Positions 1 through 5,745 of a stretch of DNA of 11,435 bases are shown one piece after another. Position numbers and translations under genes: made by a program. Source of the DNA: Verrucomicrobiia bacterium (GTDB taxonomy: Bacteria; Verrucomicrobiota; Verrucomicrobiia; Limisphaerales; UBA1319); contig JADGRT010000047.1 of assembly GCA_017880715.1 (NCBI GenBank), positions 1-11,435 on the forward strand, in the 5' to 3' direction. The notes under the pieces were generated by a model. It searched no databases, had not been told where the DNA came from, and saw nothing but the letters and a program-made list of their open reading frames with translations. Position 1 is the stretch's first letter. Every line of letters starts with the position of its first letter.

Positions 1-109
1 GATGAAAGCCGCGCGTTACCGTGAAATCGCCGAATACTGCCTGCGCGATGTCCAAGCCACCGTGCTCCTCTACCAAGTGTGGAAGGAACGACTGGCTGGC
101 ATTAAATAG
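1..109 (+). CDS. C-terminal end of a probable DEDDy-type 3'-5' exonuclease (partial)
   Basis: Only the last 35 codons are inside the window; the first complete codon is at 2-4 and the TAG stop is at 107-109, so the start is off the left edge. The visible tail contains REIAEYCLRDVQAT. This fits the Exo III motif (Y-x3-D, here Y-C-L-R-D) of DEDDy ribonuclease H-fold exonucleases, and the following VLLYQVWKERL helix is typical of the end of the predicted PolB-like 3'-5' exonuclease family. In that family the Tyr and Asp help hold the catalytic metals. The assignment rests on one short motif, so another RNase H-fold nuclease is possible. The next gene starts 480 bp downstream, so the two are unlikely to form a tight operon. 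Confidence 0.5.
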   Translation, partial: MKAARYREIAEYCLRDVQATVLLYQVWKERLAGIK

Positions 110-119
110 CCTGCCGCAA

Positions 120-194
120 TCCTTCGTCCTCGTCCCTCGTCCTCGTCCTCGATTCAGGTTTTTTTCGAGGACGAAGGACGAAGGACGAGGACGA
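120..194. repeat. CTCGTC/GACGAG-type long hairpin
   Basis: The left arm (120-152) is built from reiterated TCCTCG/TCCTTCG units. The right arm (165-194) is nearly its reverse complement, built from GGACGA and GGACGAA units. The innermost 10 bp (TCGTCCTCGA) pair perfectly, and the outer part needs single-base shifts because the short units have slipped relative to each other. The loop at 153-164 is T-rich. The hairpin begins 10 bp after the exonuclease stop, so it could help end that transcript, but it lacks a T-tract after the stem. A dispersed intergenic repeat is the alternative. Confidence 0.7.
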
Positions 195-289
195 TCTGCC
201 CGCTTGGAGGGTCCCCGTGAGGCCATCCTAAGTACTCCATTTCATAAATACGCTCACGAATAAAGAGTCCGGAGACCAGCGCCAGGCCT

Positions 290-404
290 GTAGCGCAGAC
301 TTCCAGTCTGCTGTATCGCGGATTTCCAATCCGCAGGCGCTGGGAGGTGCGGACGGCCTGCCGACTGGAAGTCGGCGATACAGCAGGTTGGAAACCTGCG
401 CTAC
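290..404. repeat. Four-hairpin palindromic element with invariant TTCCA loops
   Basis: The outer arms 290-319 and 375-404 are inverted copies matching at 26 of 30 positions. Each half contains two 17-nt hairpins, every one with a 6-bp perfect stem and a 5-nt loop. They lie at 295-311 (stem GCAGAC, loop TTCCA), 318-334 (GCGGAT, TTCCA), 360-376 (GCCGAC, TGGAA) and 383-399 (GCAGGT, TGGAA). The linkers are TGTATC (312-317) and its complement GATACA (377-382), and the tips are GTAGC and GCTAC. The four differences between the outer arms fall in the stems as compensating pairs, while the loops do not change. It looks like a REP-like or MITE-like dispersed element; a structured RNA is the other reading. 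The centre (335-359) is unpaired filler. Confidence 0.85.
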
Positions 405-481
405 CACGGCAGCAGATGCGCTTCTGGCGATACGTGAGCGGAATTCTGAAATGAGGTGCTAAGCGGGCGAGGACGTCCGCG

Positions 482-509
482 CGCCGTCTCTGCCGCAGAG
501 TGGGCGGCG
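482..509. repeat. Small nested hairpin upstream of the first permease gene
   Basis: An inner stem CTCTG/CAGAG (488-492 with 496-500, loop CCG) lies inside an outer stem CGCCG/CGGCG (482-486 with 505-509), separated by an asymmetric internal loop of 1 and 4 nt. The plan (GC-rich outer stem, bulge, CTC/GAG-type inner stem) resembles each arm of the element at 7928-8005. It may therefore be a solo or decayed member of the same family, or simply a chance structure in GC-rich DNA. Confidence 0.35.
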
Positions 510-589
510 AAAAAGTGAGTTGCACCCGACCGGCGCGTCCTCCGGAAATGCCATTGCACCCGGCCACCGAAAGCGGCACAGTGACGGCC

Positions 590-1744
590 ATGCGGTTTCT
601 CCATCTCATTGGGAGCAATTTGATGCGTAAGAAGCTGCGCACGCTGCTGACGTTGCTCTCCATTTTGGTGGCCTTTCTGCTGTACGGTTACCTCGCGGCC
701 ATCCGCGAAGCTTTCAACGCCGGTGTCAGCGTGGCCGGCGCCGACCGGTTGATCGCGCGGCACAAGGTCACCATCGCGCAATTGCTGCCGCAAAGTTACA
801 AGGCCAGGATTGCCCGCATTCCGGGGGTTGCGCTGGTCTCGCATGCCTCGTGGTTCGGCGGCGTTTACCAGCGTCCATCCAATTTTTTCCCGCAGATGGC
901 GGTCGAACCCGAAGAGTACCTGGCCTTGTATCCGGAATTCCGGCTGCCACCGGATCAGAAAAAGGCCTGGATCGAAACCCGCACGGCGGCGCTGGCTGGG
1001 CGGCGCACGGCCGCCAAATACGGCTGGAAAGTCGGGGACCGCATCCCCATCCAAGCCACGATCTGGCAGAAAGCCAACGGCCAAAGCACCTGGGAATTCG
1101 ATCTGGTGGGCATCTACGACGGAGCCCAGCAGGGCACCGATACCACCCAGTTTCTGTTTCATTACGATTACCTTGATGAGGCCCGCGCGTTTGCGAAGGG
1201 CTTCGTGGGGTGGTACATCGTGCGCATCGAAGATCCGGAGCAGGCGGCGGAAACCGCCCGCAAAATCGATGAAGAGTTCGCCAATTCGTCGGCTGAGACC
1301 AAAGCCGAAACTGAGCTGGCATTCGTGCAGGCGTTCGCCAAACAGGTCGGCGATATTGGCAAGATCATGGTTGCGATTCTGAGCGCCGTGTTTTTCACCA
1401 TTCTGCTGGTGGCCGGCAATACCATGTCCCAGGCGGTGCGCGAACGCGCTGAGGAACTCGGCGTGCTCAAGGCCCTGGGGTTTACCAACGAACAGGTCCT
1501 GCTCCTGGTTCTGGCCGAGTCCGGCCTGCTTTCCCTTCTGGGCGGCCTCCTTGGCTTAGGCCTGGCCTGGGTGCTGATTGCGCGCGGCGATCCGACCGGT
1601 GGCGCGCTGCCCATTTTCTTTTTTCCACCGCGCGATATATGGCTGGGCCTGGGATTGATTCTGGCACTGGGATTCGCCGCGGGTATTTTCCCCGCGTTGA
1701 AAGCCATGCGGCTCAACATCGCCGAGGCGCTGCGACGGATGTGA
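590..1744 (+). CDS. ABC transporter permease, FtsX/MacB type (first of pair)
   Basis: This 384-residue protein has the standard layout of MacB/FtsX-type permeases. A transmembrane helix lies at about 18-38, followed by a large extracytoplasmic domain (about 40-255, MacB periplasmic core type) and three C-terminal helices (about 258-278, 302-330, 347-367). The cytoplasmic stretch RERAEELGVLKALGFT (284-299) is the coupling segment that contacts the ATPase in this family. The C-terminus ends with the usual ALKAM...EALR pattern. ATG at 590 was chosen because the frame's longer start at 500 would add 30 polar residues of repeat-flank sequence before MRFLHLIGSN, which is a normal N-terminus for the family; GTG at 581 is an alternative. 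No clear ribosome binding site is visible. Such proteins are driven by a separate ATPase and export or extract lipids, lipoproteins, peptides or drugs. The substrate here is unknown. Confidence 0.88.
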   Translation: MRFLHLIGSNLMRKKLRTLLTLLSILVAFLLYGYLAAIREAFNAGVSVAGADRLIARHKVTIAQLLPQSYKARIARIPGVALVSHASWFGGVYQRPSNFFPQMAVEPEEYLALYPEFRLPPDQKKAWIETRTAALAGRRTAAKYGWKVGDRIPIQATIWQKANGQSTWEFDLVGIYDGAQQGTDTTQFLFHYDYLDEARAFAKGFVGWYIVRIEDPEQAAETARKIDEEFANSSAETKAETELAFVQAFAKQVGDIGKIMVAILSAVFFTILLVAGNTMSQAVRERAEELGVLKALGFTNEQVLLLVLAESGLLSLLGGLLGLGLAWVLIARGDPTGGALPIFFFPPRDIWLGLGLILALGFAAGIFPALKAMRLNIAEALRRM

Positions 1745-1751
1745 AGCATTT

Positions 1752-2951
1752 ATGAACGGCTTTTTTAATTGGCTTGGCCAGATCGCCGAGATCACGCGGT
1801 TCAGCGTGCAGACGATTCCCCAGCGGAAGGGATCCTGCGCGGCCTCGGTGTTCGGCATTGCGGGCGTGGTCGCGGTGCTGGTGGGCGTGCTGTCCATCGC
1901 CGAAGGATTTCGCCATGCCATGACCGTATCCGGCGCGACCGACACCGCCATTGTGATGCGCAGCGGCGCGGACAGCGAGATGACCAGTTTTTTAGGGCAG
2001 GACCAGACCCGGTTGATTGCCGACGCGCCCGGGGTGGCGCGCGGGGCCGAAGGGCCGCTGGTTTCGGCGGAGTTGTACGTGATCATCGATCTGCCTAAAC
2101 GCACGACCGGCACCGACGCCAACGTGCCGTTGCGCGGGGTGGCATCGGCCGCGTTCGAAGTGCGGGATGGCATCCGCCTCATCGAAGGCCGCCGGTTCGA
2201 ACCGGGGCGCAACGAGGTTATTGTCGGGCGGGGAGCCGCCGGTGAATTCAGAGGTCTGGATCTGGGGGCCAAGTTGGCCGTGGGGCAAACCGAATGGACG
2301 GTGGTCGGCATTTTCACGGCCAGCGGCGGCATTGCTGAATCGGAGATCTGGACCGATGCCGGCGTTTTGCAGGCGGCCTACCGGCGCGGTAATTCGTTTC
2401 AAGCCGTTTACGTCAAATTGAATTCTTCCGGCGCCCTGGAGGAGTTCCAGACCGCGCTGGCAGCGGATCCGCGACTCAACCTCAAAATCGTGCGTCAAAC
2501 TGAATATTACGCCAGCCAGTCCACCATGGTTTACAACCTGATCAACGGCTTGGGCGTTTTGGTGGCGACGCTGATGGGCATTGGGGCGGTGTTTGGGGCG
2601 TTGAACACGATGTACACCGCCGTTTCGTCGCGCACGCGCGAGATTGCCACGCTGCGCGCCCTGGGATTCGGCAGCGGCGCGGTGGTCATTTCCGTGCTGA
2701 TCGAGTCGCTGTTTCTGGCTCTGCTCGGGGGCGCCCTGGGCGGCGGGCTGGCTTACGCCGTTTTCGACGGCTACCGGGCGGCGACCATCAACTGGCAGAG
2801 CTTCAGCCAGGTGGCTTTCGCCTTTGCGGTAACCCCATCCCTATTGATCCATGGCTGCTTTTACGCCACGGTGATCGGCTTGATCGGCGGCCTTTTCCCG
2901 GGCGTGCGCGCCGCCCGGCTGCCCATCGCCACCGCGCTGCGGGAACTCTAA
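1752..2951 (+). CDS. ABC transporter permease, FtsX/MacB type (second of pair)
   Basis: This 399-residue protein starts 7 bp after the previous stop and is surely co-transcribed with it. It has the same architecture: a first membrane helix (about 29-50), an extracytoplasmic domain (about 55-255, including a GRRFEPGRNEVIVGR segment typical of MacB periplasmic core domains), then three helices (about 262-284, 308-337, 364-384). The coupling segment SRTREIATLRALGF (293-306) corresponds to the matching motif of the first permease. The two proteins are clearly paralogous in plan but divergent in sequence, so they probably form a heterodimeric channel. No ATPase or membrane-fusion protein is encoded next to them: upstream are repeats and an exonuclease, downstream is panC. 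The energising subunit must lie elsewhere, or the system is a remnant. Confidence 0.88.
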   Translation: MNGFFNWLGQIAEITRFSVQTIPQRKGSCAASVFGIAGVVAVLVGVLSIAEGFRHAMTVSGATDTAIVMRSGADSEMTSFLGQDQTRLIADAPGVARGAEGPLVSAELYVIIDLPKRTTGTDANVPLRGVASAAFEVRDGIRLIEGRRFEPGRNEVIVGRGAAGEFRGLDLGAKLAVGQTEWTVVGIFTASGGIAESEIWTDAGVLQAAYRRGNSFQAVYVKLNSSGALEEFQTALAADPRLNLKIVRQTEYYASQSTMVYNLINGLGVLVATLMGIGAVFGALNTMYTAVSSRTREIATLRALGFGSGAVVISVLIESLFLALLGGALGGGLAYAVFDGYRAATINWQSFSQVAFAFAVTPSLLIHGCFYATVIGLIGGLFPGVRAARLPIATALREL

Positions 2952-3034
2952 GGTTAGGCAGGCTTGGCCGGATCGAATCGCGGATTCCCATGCGGTTATC
3001 AGGATCTCGTTCTCCCCGTGAACTATCGGGCGCA

Positions 3035-3076
3035 TCGCGACAATAAATAGTACGGCCGTATCGCGTAATGTCGCGA
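3035..3076. promoter_or_regulatory. Symmetric dyad upstream of panC, possible operator
   Basis: A perfect 10-bp palindrome TACGGCCGTA (3051-3060) is flanked on each side by exactly 9 nt and then by a perfect 7-bp inverted repeat, TCGCGAC (3035-3041) and GTCGCGA (3070-3076). Both palindromes share one centre. It lies 77 bp before the panC start in the 202-bp gap after the permease pair. This suits a binding site for a dimeric or tetrameric regulator, or a stem-loop. A loose -10-like TACAAT follows at 3109-3114, but no -35 at proper spacing was found, so a promoter is not claimed. A smaller GAATC/GATTC hairpin lies at 2975-2987. Confidence 0.4.
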
Positions 3077-3153
3077 CTCGTTGAGGATCCGTTTCCCTTA
3101 ACCGTTCCTACAATAAGATTGATCGGCCACCGAAATCAGACCACCTTAATGGC

Positions 3154-4026
3154 ATGCGACAAGTCACGACTGTGTCCGGCATGCAGCGCCTGGCCCGGCG
3201 ATGGAAAGCTGAAGGCCAGGGAATCGGTTTTGTGCCCACGATGGGCTATTTGCACGCGGGCCACCTGAGCTTGGTGAAAAAGGCGCGGCAGTGCGCCGGG
3301 GACGACGGCAAGGTGGTGGTCAGCATTTACGTCAATCCCTTGCAATTCGGTCCGCAGGAGGATTGGTCCCGCTACCCGCGCGACTTGGCGCGCGACCAGA
3401 AGCTTTGCCTGGAAGCGGGGGTCGATGTTCTGTTCATCCCCACCGATGAGGAAATGTACCCTGCTGCCGGCGTCCCGGGAGGCGCGCACAGCACGTACGT
3501 GATCGAAGACACGCTGTCCCGCCGGCTGGAGGGCGCGTCGCGGCCCGCGCATTTTCGGGGCGTGACGACGGTGGTTGCCAAACTGTTCAACCAGGTGCTG
3601 CCCGACTACGCCGTGTTCGGCGCGAAAGATTACCAGCAGGCGGCGATCGTTCAGCGCATGGCGCGCGATTTGAATTTTCCGGTGAAGATCGTGGCAGCTC
3701 CCACCCTCAGGGAAGCCGACGGGCTGGCCTTGAGCTCGCGCAACAAGTATCTCTCGGAGGAAGAACGTCCGCAGGCGGCCATCCTCTGGCAGGCGATCCA
3801 ACAGGCGAAAAAGGCCGTGCAAGCCGCCCCCGAGCCCCTAGCGGCCGATGCCCTCAAACAACAACTCGTGCAATTAATCCAATCCCAACCGGCCGCGCGC
3901 GTGGATTATGTGGATTTTTTCAATCCAGCCACGCTGGAACCGGTGGCGCAGGCGCAACACGGAACGCACCTGGCGCTGGCGGTTTACGTGGGCAAGACGC
4001 GGCTGATCGACAATGCGGGCATGTAG
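3154..4026 (+). CDS. panC: Pantothenate synthetase (pantoate--beta-alanine ligase)
   Basis: PanC condenses pantoate with beta-alanine using ATP, through a pantoyl-adenylate intermediate, the last step of pantothenate (vitamin B5, coenzyme A precursor) synthesis in the cytosol. The 290 residues match the usual length (about 280-290). The nucleotidyltransferase HxGH motif is HAGH at 34-37 within VPTMGYLHAGH. Also present are VNPLQFGPQEDWSRYPR (60-76), the FGAKDYQQ segment (155-162) and the KMSKS-like loop LSSRNKYLS (193-201). ATG at 3154 gives a normal N-terminus, although there is no obvious Shine-Dalgarno sequence. nadB follows after 16 bp, so the two form an operon; both pathways draw on aspartate (beta-alanine usually comes from aspartate via PanD). 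panB and panD are not in the window. Confidence 0.96.
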   Translation: MRQVTTVSGMQRLARRWKAEGQGIGFVPTMGYLHAGHLSLVKKARQCAGDDGKVVVSIYVNPLQFGPQEDWSRYPRDLARDQKLCLEAGVDVLFIPTDEEMYPAAGVPGGAHSTYVIEDTLSRRLEGASRPAHFRGVTTVVAKLFNQVLPDYAVFGAKDYQQAAIVQRMARDLNFPVKIVAAPTLREADGLALSSRNKYLSEEERPQAAILWQAIQQAKKAVQAAPEPLAADALKQQLVQLIQSQPAARVDYVDFFNPATLEPVAQAQHGTHLALAVYVGKTRLIDNAGM

Positions 4027-4042
4027 CGATCCAGGAAAAATT

Positions 4043-5647
4043 ATGAAGACATTCGATTATTTGGTGCTCGGCAGCGGCCTGGCCGGTCTGTTTTGCGCCC
4101 TGAAGGTGGCGGCGCACGGACGGGTGGCCGTCATCACCAAGAAACAGCGCGCCGAATCCAACACCAACTACGCGCAGGGCGGCATTGCGGCGGTCACCTC
4201 CAAAGAGGATTCCTTCGAAATGCACGTGCGGGACACGCTGGCAGCCGGCGCCGGCCTTTGCCGCGAAGACATCGTGCGATCCATCGTCCAGGAAGGACCG
4301 GCGCGCATCGCCGAACTGATCGAGTACGGCATGCGGTTTACCGAACGCGAGATTCCCGATTCCAACGGCGCCCGGGAATTGGATCTGGGACGCGAAGGCG
4401 GTCATTCCAAACGGCGTATTCTCCATGCCAAAGACGTCACCGGACGTGAAATCGAGCGGGCTTTATTAGCCGCCACCGAAGCCGAGCCGAATATCACGAT
4501 TTTGGAGGATCACGTTGCCATCGACGTGATCCTGAGCCATAAGATCGGGATGAGCGGTCCGCCGCGTTGCGTGGGGGCTTATGTGCTGGATCGCCAGACG
4601 GGCGAGGTGGAAACCTTTGCCGCCCCCGTGGTGGTGCTGGCGACCGGCGGTTGTGGCAAGGTTTATCTTTATACCACCAATCCCGACATTGCGACCGGTG
4701 ACGGCCTGGCCATCGCGTATCGCGCGGGCGCTTCGATCGCCAACATGGAATTCATCCAGTTCCATCCGACCTGTCTTTATCATCCCCAAGCCAAGTCGTT
4801 CCTGATCAGCGAAGCCGTCCGCGGCGAAGGGGCGGTGCTGAAAAACGCGCAAGGGGTGGAATTCATGGATGCGCAACATCCCCTGAAATCCCTGGCGCCG
4901 CGCGACATTGTAGCCCGCGCCATCGACAGCGAGATGAAACGCAGCGGCGCGGATTGCGTGTTTCTGGACATCACCCACAAGCCGGCGCGGTTCACCATGA
5001 ACCGGTTTCCGAACATTTATCAAAAATGCCTCGAGTTCGGCCTTGATATCACCAAGGAACCCATTCCGGTGGTGCCGGCGGCGCACTATCAATGCGGCGG
5101 CGTGGTCACGACCGCGGATGGCGCCACCGAAATTTCCGGCCTCTACGCCATTGGCGAAGTGGCGTGCACGGGGCTGCATGGCGCCAATCGCCTGGCCAGC
5201 AACTCGCTCCTGGAAGCGCTGGTTTACGCGCACCGCGCGGCCCAACACGCCCAGACGCATCCGCAACCGCCGATCTCCGGACCCATTCCGGGCTGGCAGT
5301 CGGGCCAGGCCCAAAATGCGGATGAACTGGTCGTGGTGTCGCACAACTGGGACGAAATCCGCCGGTTGCTATGGGATTATGTGGGCATTGTGCGCAGCAC
5401 CAAAAGGCTGTTGCGCGCGCAAAAACGCATTGCCAACCTCCAGGAAGAAATTCAGGAGTATTATTGGGATTTCGTGGTGACCAGCGATCTGCTGGAATTG
5501 CGCAACATTGCCATTGTGGCCGAGCTGATCATTACCAGCGCCCTGCGGCGCCACGAAAGCCGTGGCTTGCATTACACGCTTGACTATCCCAACCCGGATC
5601 CGGCCTGCGCGCAACGCGACACCGTGCTGCAGCGGACAGCCGCCTAA
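4043..5647 (+). CDS. nadB: L-aspartate oxidase
   Basis: NadB is a cytosolic FAD enzyme that oxidises L-aspartate to iminoaspartate, the first step of de novo NAD synthesis; NadA then makes quinolinate. The 534-residue length is typical. Visible features are the N-terminal FAD-binding Rossmann motif VLGSGLAGL (8-16), the flavin-binding NTNYAQGGIAAV (40-51), the substrate-site region FIQFHPTCLYHP (237-248), RGEGAVL (260-266) and PRDIVARAID (286-295). Also present are HYQCGGV (348-354) and the FAD-contacting GLHGANRLASNSLLEALVY (377-395). A helical C-terminal domain follows from about 430, ending in RRHESRGLHYTLDYP (502-516). ATG at 4043 is preferred over the in-frame ATG at 4013 because AGGA at 4033-4036 is correctly spaced and the longer form would overlap panC. 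nadA and nadC are not in the window. Confidence 0.96.
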   Translation: MKTFDYLVLGSGLAGLFCALKVAAHGRVAVITKKQRAESNTNYAQGGIAAVTSKEDSFEMHVRDTLAAGAGLCREDIVRSIVQEGPARIAELIEYGMRFTEREIPDSNGARELDLGREGGHSKRRILHAKDVTGREIERALLAATEAEPNITILEDHVAIDVILSHKIGMSGPPRCVGAYVLDRQTGEVETFAAPVVVLATGGCGKVYLYTTNPDIATGDGLAIAYRAGASIANMEFIQFHPTCLYHPQAKSFLISEAVRGEGAVLKNAQGVEFMDAQHPLKSLAPRDIVARAIDSEMKRSGADCVFLDITHKPARFTMNRFPNIYQKCLEFGLDITKEPIPVVPAAHYQCGGVVTTADGATEISGLYAIGEVACTGLHGANRLASNSLLEALVYAHRAAQHAQTHPQPPISGPIPGWQSGQAQNADELVVVSHNWDEIRRLLWDYVGIVRSTKRLLRAQKRIANLQEEIQEYYWDFVVTSDLLELRNIAIVAELIITSALRRHESRGLHYTLDYPNPDPACAQRDTVLQRTAA

Positions 5648-5745
5648 GTCGCCGGACTGGCTCTCGTTTCAGCCCATGAAAACCGTCGTTCACGGGTGCC
5701 AACGGGATTTGCGGCTGACCGACAACATTTCCGAAACCGCCTGCC

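Larger units (their letters stand above)
110..589. other. 480-bp intergenic region rich in palindromes, no credible gene
   Basis: No open reading frame here looks like a protein. The short frames on either strand simply translate the repeats, or the 5' part of the permease gene in the wrong frame. The region holds three separate self-complementary structures, described individually (120-194, 290-404, 482-509). The stretch 195-289 and the stretch 405-481 show nothing I can name. I could not find a convincing -35/-10 pair or a Shine-Dalgarno sequence for the permease gene that follows. Confidence 0.6.

Noticed and set aside
120..404. Possible CRISPR array
   Set aside because: The repeats are inverted, not direct, with unequal short spacing and no spacer-like unique segments; no cas gene is near.
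500..589. Upstream in-frame ATG for the first permease
   Set aside because: It would add 30 polar, Pro-rich residues from the flank of a hairpin ahead of a normal N-terminal sequence, so the ATG at 590 is preferred.
1556..2332. 258-residue open frame on the - strand
   Set aside because: It is antisense to both permease genes and shows low-complexity Ser/Pro/Arg sequence without a domain.
3081..3114. TTGAGG ... TACAAT as a promoter for panC
   Set aside because: The spacing between the hexamers is 22 nt, too long for a standard sigma-70 promoter.
4013..4042. Upstream in-frame ATG for nadB
   Set aside because: It overlaps panC and lacks a ribosome binding site, whereas ATG at 4043 has AGGA at the right distance and begins the FAD-binding strand.
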